From an uncultured Butyrivibrio sp. (GTDB lineage: Bacteria > Bacillota > Clostridia > Lachnospirales > Lachnospiraceae), in the NCBI GenBank assembly GCA_946623755.1, contig CAMORK010000021.1:1-37740 (forward strand): a stretch of 37,740 nucleotides of DNA, in the 5' to 3' direction. A program made the position numbers and the translations under genes. Shown piece after piece: positions 1-8,357 of this stretch. Within the stretch, counting starts at the first letter, position 1. Each line of letters opens with the position of its first letter. The notes under the pieces were generated by a model. It did not search any database. It saw only the letters and a program-made list of their open reading frames with translations, and had not been told where the DNA came from.

Positions 1-78
1 CATTTCTGGTATAAGAGTCTTATTGTCGTCACACTTAACTTAATGACATTGCCCATAGCACGTGGGAGATTTTTCTTT

Positions 79-780
79 TCAGAATGAATATTTAAGTACC
101 AGTTCACTTAATGCTCTGTAAGTACCGCGAGGCACCGAGAATTCTTTTCCGTTCTCCATCACAACAGAATCTTTGGTAATCTTGAGCACTCTCTTTAAGT
201 TGATCACGCTCTTGACGCCCATGGAGTAAAAATGCGGATAATCCAGACTCTCATGAATAGCCTGCATTGTACTTCTGATAAGGAAATTGTCATCATGGGT
301 AACGATTCTCTTGTAGTGATCCTCCGACTCTACATAAAGGATATCCTCAACCTTGACTTTGTGCACCTCTCCGCTCTCTCTGAAGGTAATGTAGTGCTCC
401 TCCTCGTCCTGAGTGCACACCCTGTCCATGGCCTCAAAGAAATCCTCCTGCAGGATCGGCTTCTCAAGATAGTGCGCCGCATGGATCCTGAATGCATCCT
501 TATAAAAGGCATTTGACGATGTCATGAAGATAATATGCGCGTTCTCATTATTCTTCATTATTGTCTCAGCCAGTTCAATACCGTTGATCTTGTCAATATA
601 TATGTCCAGCAAAAAGATATCGTAGATATTTTTTTCCATCACTCCGAGAAGATCCAGAGATGTGTAGAAAATGTCCACGCTAAATTCAAGACCGCTGTGA
701 GCAGCCCTGTATTTTTCCAAAAGCTCTGCCGCCTCAGCAGCAGAGCTTTTCTCATCGTCACATATTGCCAGTCTGTACAT
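79..780 (-). CDS. LytTR-family response regulator
   Basis: A 233-aa two-domain response regulator. An N-terminal CheY-like receiver (about residues 1-118) has the acidic pair D8/D9, the phosphoacceptor D59 in the FLLDIY strand, T87 in MTSS and K107 in EKP. A C-terminal LytTR DNA-binding domain follows (about 130-231). The family usually pairs with a GHKL histidine kinase and controls secretion, bacteriocin or surface genes. No kinase is in view, but the window ends 78 nt downstream and a partner could lie outside. The ATG is preceded by a G-rich ribosome site. It lies downstream of, and in the same orientation as, the lipoprotein gene at 832-1767. The target is unknown. Confidence 0.9.
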   Translation of the reverse strand: MYRLAICDDEKSSAAEAAELLEKYRAAHSGLEFSVDIFYTSLDLLGVMEKNIYDIFLLDIYIDKINGIELAETIMKNNENAHIIFMTSSNAFYKDAFRIHAAHYLEKPILQEDFFEAMDRVCTQDEEEHYITFRESGEVHKVKVEDILYVESEDHYKRIVTHDDNFLIRSTMQAIHESLDYPHFYSMGVKSVINLKRVLKITKDSVVMENGKEFSVPRGTYRALSELVLKYSF

Positions 781-831
781 ATACCCCCCCGGATAGTTAT
801 CCTTTAAAATCTATGCTCTGCCCAATATTCT

Positions 832-1767
832 TTAGTCTGCCTTCTCTCCGGTCTTGGCATCGTATGTTGAAGTCTCCAGCACTTCGCCGGTCTCATACAA
901 TACCTTGGAGAAAATTATCTGCTTTTTATCCCGGTCATACTCTGTCTTATATGTATATCTGACACCCTCATCAAGAACTTCACGCTCACCTATCCACATT
1001 GGACAGAAAAATTCAATTCCGTCTCCTGCCTGAACATCAAGCATCTTATTGGAAACGTCAACGGACACGCCTTCATCGGTTAAAAGAGTGTGCTCATAGT
1101 CGCTGTAATCGCCAACCTCAGCATCTTCTCTTCCAATGGTTGCCAGGTACTCTTCTGCGTAGGATTTCTTCTGTTTCTCCAGCTCATTCCTGTCGTCGTC
1201 TTCGATGGTGATGCATCTGCTCCATAGCGCTTCCGGAAAGTTTTCCTTGATGGAATCAACAAATCCGCTTCCATCCTCAGCTTCGACCATTGAAACAAAC
1301 TCATATTTTCCGTCGTCGTTTTTCCTGACAGTAACAACAGCCGGAATCACACCGGATCCTTCGCACTCAACAAAGTTTCCATCCTGGAACTCAAATGCCC
1401 CGAAGGTCTCAAGAACATAGCATTTGATCTCGCCATTTTCATCCGGTTCATCCTGATCCATCAGAATATGCCCCTCGCCCTGAGTCTCACCTGCTTTATA
1501 CAGATTGTTGCACAAAATTATTATTCCGTTTCCTATCGTCTCATCAAGGTCAGCGGTGATGAGCGGGAATGATGTTTCTTCTGCAGCTGCATCAGATGGT
1601 TCTTCTACAGAAGCTTCCACAGATGCTTCCACTACTGCCTCCTCTGTTGATGCCTCTACTGGAGCTACCGCAGGCTCCTCTTTCGGAACATCCTTTTTTC
1701 CGCAGCCGACCGTCATTGCAGCCAGTAAAGTAGTCATTGTCAGTACTGCCAAAAGTCTGTTTTTCAT
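832..1767 (-). CDS. secreted lipoprotein, unknown function
   Basis: A 311-aa predicted lipoprotein. It has a lysine-start signal peptide, a hydrophobic core and a lipobox ending in C22 (TVGC). A low-complexity Ala/Glu/Val/Ser linker (about residues 28-65) should lift the folded domain off the membrane. The remainder is acidic and I recognise no enzyme motif. A GAGGAGG ribosome site precedes the ATG, and a TATAAT box lies a little further upstream. It lies between the Nudix gene and the LytTR regulator, all on the same strand. It could be a sensor-associated or cell-envelope protein; nothing in the sequence decides this. Confidence 0.8.
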   Translation of the reverse strand: MKNRLLAVLTMTTLLAAMTVGCGKKDVPKEEPAVAPVEASTEEAVVEASVEASVEEPSDAAAEETSFPLITADLDETIGNGIIILCNNLYKAGETQGEGHILMDQDEPDENGEIKCYVLETFGAFEFQDGNFVECEGSGVIPAVVTVRKNDDGKYEFVSMVEAEDGSGFVDSIKENFPEALWSRCITIEDDDRNELEKQKKSYAEEYLATIGREDAEVGDYSDYEHTLLTDEGVSVDVSNKMLDVQAGDGIEFFCPMWIGEREVLDEGVRYTYKTEYDRDKKQIIFSKVLYETGEVLETSTYDAKTGEKAD

Positions 1768-1795
1768 AATATGTTACCTCCTCATGGTACTTTCA

Positions 1796-1801
1796 ATTAT
1801 A
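1796..1801 (-). promoter_or_regulatory. candidate -10 box for the lipoprotein gene 832-1767
   Basis: On the minus strand a perfect TATAAT lies about 30 nt upstream of the lipoprotein ATG. It sits between that gene and the Nudix stop codon. The -35 region, about 17 nt further up, is weak (TGGAAA), so this is a candidate only. Confidence 0.4.
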
Positions 1802-1815
1802 TAAAGAAATAACAC

Positions 1816-2484
1816 TCATTTCCATAAATCTGATATAAAATACATAAGCGCAGCCCAGGTATAGACGGAATAAAAATGCCCCTTGTCATCAACTCCGGAT
1901 TTTATGAGCTCTTTTGCTTTCTCTTTGGTGACAAGCTCAAATCCGTTAAAGAATTCCTGTCCTACAGCACCGGTCTGATCCAGCATATCAAGATTCTCAA
2001 GACGCAGCTTAACGCAGACCAGTCCATTGCTCTCATCCGTCATTCCCGGACTACTGAAAAGCAGATTGTTTATGACAAAGATTTCATCCCTCTTCTCATC
2101 AACAACGATTCCTGTCTCTTCAAAGAGCTCTCTTTTTGCTGTCTCGATTAACGGATTATCCTTTCCCTGGTCCTCCGGATCCATAAGCCCTGCGGGGACA
2201 CTAAGAAGGAATCTTCCTGTCGGGTATCTGTACTCATATGAGAAAAGAAGCATAGGCTCTTTGCCGGGAAGTTCAACGATAACCACACAACTCACTGCAT
2301 CCGGTGTCATCGCCTTAAACTCTTCCTCACCCATAGGCGCAACAAGCCTGTCTATAGGCCTTCTTGTGGCGTCAAAATAGTGTTTTCCCTCCTCGTACTT
2401 AAGATCAAAAATCCTGAGAAACTTTTTGTCTACTACCGTCTCAACACAATCCCTGGTAATCTTTGGCATTTTTCCTGTTTCCAT
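1816..2484 (-). CDS. Nudix hydrolase (ADP-ribose pyrophosphatase-like)
   Basis: A 222-aa protein with a Nudix box at about residues 99-127, containing the core RELFEETG. The helix preceding the core is longer than the minimal G-x5-E-x7 pattern, with an insertion after PAGLMDPED. The family hydrolyses nucleoside diphosphates linked to another group. The length and the VPAGL motif fit the ADP-ribose/nucleotide-sugar pyrophosphatase branch better than MutT, but the substrate cannot be read from sequence. It stands between two lipoprotein genes on the same strand and is probably a housekeeping gene unrelated to them. Confidence 0.85.
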   Translation of the reverse strand: METGKMPKITRDCVETVVDKKFLRIFDLKYEEGKHYFDATRRPIDRLVAPMGEEEFKAMTPDAVSCVVIVELPGKEPMLLFSYEYRYPTGRFLLSVPAGLMDPEDQGKDNPLIETAKRELFEETGIVVDEKRDEIFVINNLLFSSPGMTDESNGLVCVKLRLENLDMLDQTGAVGQEFFNGFELVTKEKAKELIKSGVDDKGHFYSVYTWAALMYFISDLWK

Positions 2485-2502
2485 AATTGTCCCCTTTTAC
2501 AC

Positions 2503-2535
2503 AAAAGCCCCATAGTTCATAGAACCACGGGGCTT
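2503..2535 (-). terminator. intrinsic terminator after lipoprotein gene 2551-3288
   Basis: An inverted repeat with arms AAGCCCC and GGGGCTT encloses a further 7-bp stem containing G-U pairs, giving a 14-bp hairpin. A short T-rich tract follows on the minus strand. On the plus strand six T's follow, but no plus-strand gene ends here. Confidence 0.6.
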
Positions 2536-2550
2536 GTTTTTTACGTTTAA

Positions 2551-3288
2551 TTACTTAACTGTAACCTTTGTGATATGAGGATTTGCTCCCTCGTACCAGT
2601 AGAGGAATCCCTCCATGTCTACAGTCTGTCCAACCTCGAGGGCCTGAACCGCCTTGTAAACCTCTGTGTCAGAACCGCAAAGGTATGATTCAACTGTAAA
2701 TGTATAGGTCTGACCACCAACAGAAGCATTGAAGTAAAGGTCATCACCTTCTGTTCCTGAGCCGTCCCACTTGTAGAGATAAGCAACCTCATTGCCGTCA
2801 GCATCCTTGGAAGGCTCAATTGTAAGGCCCTTGAAAGCTGCGAAAATGTTCTGCTTGTCGATCAGCTCATCCTTGCCAAGAAGACCTGTTACATCCTCTG
2901 CCTTAGCGACATATGTGTCACCGCTCTCTACCTCATAGGTTGCATCAACGATCTCAACTTCTCCTGACCACTCTGACTTGTAACCTGTAACTTTGATCTT
3001 TGTTCCGGGAACAAGCTTGTTGTATTCTTCCTCTGAGCATGGAAGCTCGTAGATGAAGTATCCGCCGTCAGCATCCTGTGTGTAGATGGTTGCCTTGTCT
3101 TCCCACCAGGACTGCTTAGCCTGAACATAAGTCTCAACAACTACCTCAGAATCAAGTTCAGCTGCTGCGTATTCAGCGTAGGTCATAACGCCCTCGCCCT
3201 TAGCTGACTTGCCGTTTCCTGAAGCCCCGCATGCTGCAGTCGACAGAGCGACTACCATAGTAAGTACTACTGCCAATGTCTTTTTCAT
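2551..3288 (-). CDS. secreted lipoprotein with OB-fold-like repeats
   Basis: A 245-aa predicted lipoprotein with a signal peptide and lipobox ending in C20 (STAAC). Two beta-rich segments follow. The first (about residues 45-120) ends in a strand pattern like KIKVTGYKSEWSGEVEI. The second (about 165-245) ends VDMEGFLYWYEGANPHITKV. This recurring 'property of G..V.V.G ... I..V' pattern is typical of OB-fold domains in Firmicute lipoproteins; the assignment is an inference from pattern only. It has its own extended -10 promoter and terminator, so it is probably monocistronic. Confidence 0.75.
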   Translation of the reverse strand: MKKTLAVVLTMVVALSTAACGASGNGKSAKGEGVMTYAEYAAAELDSEVVVETYVQAKQSWWEDKATIYTQDADGGYFIYELPCSEEEYNKLVPGTKIKVTGYKSEWSGEVEIVDATYEVESGDTYVAKAEDVTGLLGKDELIDKQNIFAAFKGLTIEPSKDADGNEVAYLYKWDGSGTEGDDLYFNASVGGQTYTFTVESYLCGSDTEVYKAVQALEVGQTVDMEGFLYWYEGANPHITKVTVK

Positions 3289-3329
3289 AATTTTTCTCCT
3301 TTTGTGTGTGCTACTGTTTTAGCAAACTG

Positions 3330-3338
3330 ATTATAGCA
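3330..3338 (-). promoter_or_regulatory. extended -10 promoter for lipoprotein gene 2551-3288
   Basis: The minus strand reads TGCTATAAT, an extended -10 element (TG-N-TATAAT), just downstream of the solute-binding protein stop codon. It would give a short leader of about 35 nt before the lipoprotein ATG. A 7-bp inverted repeat (TGTGCTA/TAGCACA) overlaps it. Confidence 0.5.
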
Positions 3339-3340
3339 CA

Positions 3341-4927
3341 TTATTTTTTCTTCTTGTATTCCCTAAAGGCAACAAGTCCTATAAGAACCCATGCCAATAC
3401 AAGCGCTGTTAAAAGAGCTTTCGATGCCCCGGGGAGAGGCCCGAGATCTCTTTTCTCTCCTGCCACATTCCCAGAACTTCTCTGATCAAGATGATACAGC
3501 GATCTGACTTCCTTGTACTGAGATTCTATAAAAGCATCGTCCACTGTCTTTTTCCTGCGGACCGACTTTGTAACGTTCTCTATCAGCTGTCCCGCAGCAT
3601 CTCTTACGGAAGCAGACCCGTTGAACACCGCTGTAACAAAGGTGTTCTTTGTATTGTTCATAAGGAGCTTTACTGCTTCTATCTTCACGTCATAGTGTTC
3701 CGAGTTATCCGTTCCCTCTTTTGCCAGATAGTCCTGATACTCCGGGCTGTTCTGTGCCTTGGTGGTCACGGGAATATAGCCTTCTGTCTTGGAATAGGCA
3801 ATCTGAACTTCATTTGTCAAAAGATACTGTGCAAAAATCCACGAAGCCAGAACCTGCTGAGGATCTTTTTTATTAAAAATACAGAGCGAAGGGCCCTGGG
3901 ACATCATCTTTATGTCGGATGTGTCATACTGCGGAACCGCCATTACTTTTGTTTCAAAGTCCACAACCTTATCCGGTGCTATGTCAAGGAGAGGCGCCTT
4001 GCTGCCCATCCAGGTTGATCCGGCTGTCGAATCAATGGCAAATATGCACTGTCCGGCATTCAGGAAATTCGCAGGATACCCCGAAATCTTGAAGGTTGAA
4101 AAAGCCCCGGTGGTAGTGTGCTGCGCCACAGTTTCCAGAATTTCTTTTGTATCGTCATTAAAAAGCAGAATGTTGCCGTCACTGTCAGTATAATCCGCAC
4201 CCTTTTGTCTGAGCATCGTGATCATCATATTGTCTGTAGACTTGTAGATTACAGGGATCATGACGTTCTGTCCGTTTACCTTAAATGTGCCGTCGGGATT
4301 CTTTTCCGTAGCAGCCTCAGCCACCTCCCACATAAAATCCCAGGTAAGGACTTCAGGAAGTTTGAATCCAAGCTCCTCAACATAAGTCTCGTTTACATAG
4401 CATGCCTCAGTGGATCTCATATAAGGAAGTGCGTAGCAGTTTTCGCCGATGATTCCCTCGTTCAGAAATTCAGGAACTATCTCCTCTTTTCCGGGCGAGT
4501 CGAATTTAAGCTCACTTCCGCCAAGACCGTATTTCTCATCTTCAAAAAGATCGTCCAGCGGGACCACAACGTTGTTGCCCGTAAGATAAGTTGCGATGTG
4601 ATCCGGATAGGTAATGCACACATCAGGTGTGGTTCCTGTGGAAATATTGGTGATTACATCGTTGTAGATTTTCCCGTAATCTGTGTATAGCCTTAGATTG
4701 ACCGTGATGTTAGGGTAGAGCTTTTCAAAATCCTCTATAGCCTGGGAGTATATCCTGCTCTGTACCACGTTTGTGTCATTCTTGGCCCAGAAGGTGATCT
4801 CTATATTTTTATTTTCATCAAAGCTCTCCGGGATGGCAAAAGCCCCCTGAGCTTCTGCCCCATGGCATCCTGTCAGGAATGTCACGCTCATCAAAAGAGC
4901 CAGAGCTGCACATTTAATTCTTTTCAT
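3341..4927 (-). CDS. sugar ABC transporter substrate-binding lipoprotein with C-terminal anchor
   Basis: A 528-aa extracellular solute-binding protein of the carbohydrate importer class (CUT1). It has a signal peptide with lipobox LTGC and then a binding fold starting with ITFWAKNDTN. I chose ATG 4927 over an upstream in-frame GTG because GAGGA lies 5-6 nt before it. The C-terminus is odd: after a Pro/Gly linker (LGPLPGAS) comes a hydrophobic helix of about 18 residues and a FREYKKKK tail. This resembles a transmembrane anchor or a sortase-type sorting signal, which binding lipoproteins normally lack. The two permeases and the ATPase lie immediately upstream. Confidence 0.9.
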   Translation of the reverse strand: MKRIKCAALALLMSVTFLTGCHGAEAQGAFAIPESFDENKNIEITFWAKNDTNVVQSRIYSQAIEDFEKLYPNITVNLRLYTDYGKIYNDVITNISTGTTPDVCITYPDHIATYLTGNNVVVPLDDLFEDEKYGLGGSELKFDSPGKEEIVPEFLNEGIIGENCYALPYMRSTEACYVNETYVEELGFKLPEVLTWDFMWEVAEAATEKNPDGTFKVNGQNVMIPVIYKSTDNMMITMLRQKGADYTDSDGNILLFNDDTKEILETVAQHTTTGAFSTFKISGYPANFLNAGQCIFAIDSTAGSTWMGSKAPLLDIAPDKVVDFETKVMAVPQYDTSDIKMMSQGPSLCIFNKKDPQQVLASWIFAQYLLTNEVQIAYSKTEGYIPVTTKAQNSPEYQDYLAKEGTDNSEHYDVKIEAVKLLMNNTKNTFVTAVFNGSASVRDAAGQLIENVTKSVRRKKTVDDAFIESQYKEVRSLYHLDQRSSGNVAGEKRDLGPLPGASKALLTALVLAWVLIGLVAFREYKKKK

Positions 4928-4948
4928 ACTATTCCTCACAATTAAGGA

Positions 4949-5821
4949 TCAGCCTTTGGTTCCGCCTCGGGCCACACCCTCCATTATCTTCTTCCTGAAG
5001 ATCAAAAACAGTACTACAAGCGGCAGCGAGATCACAACAACTGCTGCCATCATTGCAGGTACATTCTCTCGTCCGAAGCCGTTTTCTCTAATTTCCTGGA
5101 TGCCGTTTGATACCAGGAAGAAGTTTTTATCATCGGTGATGAGCCTTGGCCAGACATAGCTGTTCCAGCACTCAATGACTTTGAGTATAGTTATGGTCAC
5201 AAGAGTCGGTTTTGAAATCGGGATCATGACCTTAAAGAGATACCTCATGTCCGAGGTTCCGTCCACCTTGGCAGCCTTGTAAAGCTCCTCCGGTATAAGT
5301 TCAAAATTCTCCTTGAGAAGATATATGTAGAAAACCGAAGTCACCGACGGCAGGATAAGACCAAGGTATGTATTTCTGAGGTCTAAGTTTGTTATAGTGA
5401 CAAAGTTGGTTATGATGACAAGCTCATTTGGTATCATCATGAGGGAAAGAAACATCGAAAAGACAATGTCTTTTCCCTTAAAATCCAGTCTTGCAAAGGC
5501 AAAGGCCGCAAAAATTATGACTATCATCATAAGCCCTGTGGTAACAAGTGTGAATATCAGTGTATTGAAGAAGTACCTGGCAAGTGGTACCGCGGTAAAG
5601 GCCTGGATATAATTCTGAAGAGTCGGACTGAGCGTGAAAAACTTTGGTACATACTCTGAGTTGTATGAGCTGTAGCTCTTAACCGAAGTGAGGACCATCC
5701 AGTAAAAAGGAAACAGCACCAGAATCCCCCATATAGCAAGGAACAGATATCTGAGCACTTCTCTTACCGTTTTCTTTATTCTGCTTTCTCTTTCAATTGT
5801 CTGAATCTGAGTGTTATCCAT
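4949..5821 (-). CDS. carbohydrate ABC transporter permease, MalG type
   Basis: A 290-aa inner-membrane permease of the CUT1 family with about six hydrophobic helices. The cytoplasmic EAA loop, which docks on the ATPase, is visible as EELYKAAKVDGTS followed by PISKPTL (about residues 187-218). An N-terminal helix with FPFYWMVLTS is typical of MalG/MsmG/YcjP-type subunits. It is the downstream permease of a four-gene importer, 25 nt from the MalF-type gene, and precedes the binding protein gene. The transported sugar is not determinable. Confidence 0.95.
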   Translation of the reverse strand: MDNTQIQTIERESRIKKTVREVLRYLFLAIWGILVLFPFYWMVLTSVKSYSSYNSEYVPKFFTLSPTLQNYIQAFTAVPLARYFFNTLIFTLVTTGLMMIVIIFAAFAFARLDFKGKDIVFSMFLSLMMIPNELVIITNFVTITNLDLRNTYLGLILPSVTSVFYIYLLKENFELIPEELYKAAKVDGTSDMRYLFKVMIPISKPTLVTITILKVIECWNSYVWPRLITDDKNFFLVSNGIQEIRENGFGRENVPAMMAAVVVISLPLVVLFLIFRKKIMEGVARGGTKG

Positions 5822-5846
5822 TTATTCAAATCCTCAAAAAACTCTT

Positions 5847-6737
5847 CTAACTATAAAATACAGTCTTGCGGCTGACCATGAGATTGATGGTGGTGATGGT
5901 AAATACAATGGCAAAAAGGATCAGTGCTGCTGCCGATGCATAAGAAGGATAGCCTCCGCTGTTTCCGTACAGCATATCGTACACATAACCAACTATTGTA
6001 TTCATTCCCGCCGCGTTAAGATCTGTTCCGAAAAGAGCCACCTCATCGCTGTAGGCTTTGAACGCCCCGATAAATCCTGTGATCACAAGATAAAAAACCA
6101 TAGGCGAGATCATAGGAAGTGTGATCTTATAAAAAACCCTGAAGGGAGGTGTGTCATCCACCTTGGCAGCTTTGTAGTACATTGGGTTCACCGATGCCAG
6201 AGCACTGGTCAGGATCAGTATCTTAAATGGCATTACGATCCAGATCGTGTAAAAACACATCACGAACATTTTTGCCCAATAGGGACCGTCAATGAAATCG
6301 ACACCCTTTCCACCAAAGAGCTGTATTAGGATATTAACAAGGCCGTCGGAATACGGAGTCTTCTTAAAGAGGATCATGAAGACAAGGCCTACAGCCAGAG
6401 TATTGGTCACATAGGGAAGAAAATAAACAGTCTGAAAGAAATCTCTTAAGGCCTTGATATTACTTAATTCCAAAGAGATGAAAAGAGCGATTCCGGTAGA
6501 CAGCGGAACCGTAATGATAACAATTATAAAGGTATTCTTCAAAGCCTGAATGAAATACGGGTCGTGAAGAACATAGTCATAGTTGTAAAGCCCAACGCCA
6601 AAATAGCTCTGGGAGGCAAAATTATACCCTTCTTCAAATGAGTAGACAAAAACGTCCACAAGAGGATATACCATAAATACCAATAGAAAGGCCAGTGCGG
6701 GAAGCAGGCACAGCCACGCTGTCAGGTTCTTTTTCAT
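5847..6737 (-). CDS. carbohydrate ABC transporter permease, MalF type
   Basis: A 296-aa permease of the CUT1 family. It has an N-terminal helix (LLPALAFLLVFMVYPL), six predicted membrane segments and an EAA loop, NPMYYKAAKVDDTP, followed by LPMISPM. Its ATG overlaps the stop of the ATPase gene by 4 nt (ATGA), so the two are translationally coupled. It forms the transmembrane heterodimer with the MalG-type protein encoded next. Confidence 0.95.
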   Translation of the reverse strand: MKKNLTAWLCLLPALAFLLVFMVYPLVDVFVYSFEEGYNFASQSYFGVGLYNYDYVLHDPYFIQALKNTFIIVIITVPLSTGIALFISLELSNIKALRDFFQTVYFLPYVTNTLAVGLVFMILFKKTPYSDGLVNILIQLFGGKGVDFIDGPYWAKMFVMCFYTIWIVMPFKILILTSALASVNPMYYKAAKVDDTPPFRVFYKITLPMISPMVFYLVITGFIGAFKAYSDEVALFGTDLNAAGMNTIVGYVYDMLYGNSGGYPSYASAAALILFAIVFTITTINLMVSRKTVFYS

Positions 6738-7834
6738 GACTCTGTCCTGATCCTTTCCTCAATGATCTTATCAAACAACCTTACTTTGTGTGGCTTAAGT
6801 GAAAATCTCACGCAGCCTTCTACAGGAACAACTTCCTCCTCAGAAGGAATGATCGCCCTTATATTCTCTCCAAGGAAATGCTCGTTGGAAGCGATAACGC
6901 TGGTGTCGCGCCCCATGACTTCCCTGTTGATAAAATTGCAGGCCAAAGGACCGTTTTCATCCACAATAAATCCTTCAGGTCTTACTGCGACGTAAACATC
7001 TCCGTCTCCGGCGCCTTTTGCATCCATGACAACAGCATCACCGATGTAGGCTTTCTCATCCCTGATGTAACCTTCAAACACATTTATCTGTGGAGTTCCC
7101 AGGAATTTGGCAACAAAAAGATTAATGGGTTCGTCATATATTTCCTGTGGCTTGCCCATCTGCTGAAGTACGCCGTCTTTCATTACAACAATGATATCGG
7201 ATATACTCATGGCCTCTTCCTGGTCATGAGTTACAAACACGGTGGTAATGCCGGTTTCAGTCTGAATGCGCTTGATCTCCTCTCTTGTCTGGAGGCGCAG
7301 TCTCGCATCAAGGTTTGAGAGCGGTTCATCCAGAAGAAGAACCTTGGGCATCTTGACAAGAGCCCTGGCAATGGCAACTCGCTGCTGCTGTCCGCCGGAC
7401 ATCTCATTGGGCTTTCTGTCCAGAAGTTCATCGATCTGTACCAGTCTGGCAGCCTCCAGGACCTTTTCCTCCATAACTTCCCTTGTGAGTTTATTCTCGC
7501 CCCGAAGGTTCTCAAGAGGAAATCTGATATTCTCTCTCACTGTAAGATGCGGGTAGAGAGCGTAGTTCTGGAACACCAGTCCTACACCTCTCTTCTCGGG
7601 CTCAAGATCCGTGACATCAAGGTCTTCAAAATATATCTTTCCTTCTGTTGGCTTCTCAAGTCCGCAGATAAGATTGAGTGCCGTACTCTTTCCGCAGCCG
7701 GATGGCCCCAGCAGTCCTACAAGCTTGCCGTCCGGAATGGTAAAGTTAAAATCCGAGACAGCAATCACCTCATCCTTGATCTTCTTATTTCTGTTTGGAA
7801 ACCTCTTGGTGAGGTGTTCTAAAACTATTTTCAT
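6734..7834 (-). CDS. sugar ABC transporter ATPase (MsmX/UgpC-like)
   Basis: A 366-aa nucleotide-binding subunit. It has Walker A GPSGCGKS, signature MSGGQQQR and Walker B VLLLDEPLSNLDA. A C-terminal regulatory domain (about residues 235-360) contains the 'VRPEGF' segment typical of the MalK/UgpC/MsmX group. It is encoded inside the importer operon, although MsmX-type ATPases often serve several importers. Its ATG lies 9 nt after the stop of the Cys-rich small gene, so the whole set 9989-3341 may be one transcript. Confidence 0.95.
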   Translation of the reverse strand: MKIVLEHLTKRFPNRNKKIKDEVIAVSDFNFTIPDGKLVGLLGPSGCGKSTALNLICGLEKPTEGKIYFEDLDVTDLEPEKRGVGLVFQNYALYPHLTVRENIRFPLENLRGENKLTREVMEEKVLEAARLVQIDELLDRKPNEMSGGQQQRVAIARALVKMPKVLLLDEPLSNLDARLRLQTREEIKRIQTETGITTVFVTHDQEEAMSISDIIVVMKDGVLQQMGKPQEIYDEPINLFVAKFLGTPQINVFEGYIRDEKAYIGDAVVMDAKGAGDGDVYVAVRPEGFIVDENGPLACNFINREVMGRDTSVIASNEHFLGENIRAIIPSEEEVVPVEGCVRFSLKPHKVRLFDKIIEERIRTES

Positions 7835-7843
7835 ACTCTCCCC

Positions 7844-8014
7844 TCAGATCTGATGTCTTACAACCTTGTACTCATCGTTGTCCTGATAGTACGGGCACTC
7901 TTTGGAATTGCCGGACATAAGTCTGTAATAATCATCCTCGTCCATGTTGACCATACAGGTGTAACACTCCCAGTCCTCATCATACACATAATTTGCGCAG
8001 GTATCGCAGATCAT
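7844..8014 (-). CDS. small Cys-rich protein (DUF6472-like)
   Basis: A 56-aa protein, MICDTCANYVYDEDWECYTC and onward. Cysteines are C3, C6, C17, C20 and C40, i.e. two CxxC knuckles plus a late CP, followed by an acidic stretch. This suggests a bound zinc or iron. From memory it matches small Lachnospiraceae proteins called DUF6472; the function is unknown. Its ATG overlaps the cupin stop codon (ATGA) and its stop is 9 nt before the importer ATPase. That tight coupling supports it as a real gene and suggests co-expression with the cupin and the RACo-like protein. Confidence 0.8.
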   Translation of the reverse strand: MICDTCANYVYDEDWECYTCMVNMDEDDYYRLMSGNSKECPYYQDNDEYKVVRHQI

Positions 8015-8343
8015 ACAAAATCCTCTCTCATGGGATTAAAGATGTCCAGAAGCTTACCGGCCTCAAGGCATACGCATCCGTGAACCACATCATTCATCTT
8101 GAGCATAGTATCGCCGGCTTCAACAATCTTTTTTACCCCGTCAATCTCAAACTCAAATTTGCCACTGACTATATATGTTATCTGAGTGTGCGGATGGTGG
8201 TGAAGTGCACCTACAGCGCCTTTCTCAAAAGTATTCTCAACGCACATAAGATCCTTGCTGTATGCAAGAACACGTCTTACCACGCCGTTACCCTGATCCT
8301 CTGCCTTTACATTCTTATAAAAAACCCATCTCTCATCCATCAT
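8011..8343 (-). CDS. single-domain cupin protein
   Basis: A 110-aa small beta-barrel. Cupin motif 1 is seen around residues 45-61 (H48-H50, H52, then Q54 and G61), and motif 2 ends in MNDVVHGC with H88. The HHHPHTQ cluster should bind a divalent metal. Such proteins are metal-dependent isomerases, lyases or sugar/effector-binding regulators; the sequence does not choose. A GGAGG ribosome site precedes the ATG. It lies between the RACo-like gene (14 nt away) and the Cys-rich gene (4-nt overlap). Confidence 0.85.
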   Translation of the reverse strand: MMDERWVFYKNVKAEDQGNGVVRRVLAYSKDLMCVENTFEKGAVGALHHHPHTQITYIVSGKFEFEIDGVKKIVEAGDTMLKMNDVVHGCVCLEAGKLLDIFNPMREDFV

Positions 8344-8357
8344 TTTATTATCCTCCG

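Noticed and set aside
3491-4018. 175-codon plus-strand ORF
   Set aside because: It is a shadow of the solute-binding protein gene, without a ribosome site or recognisable product.
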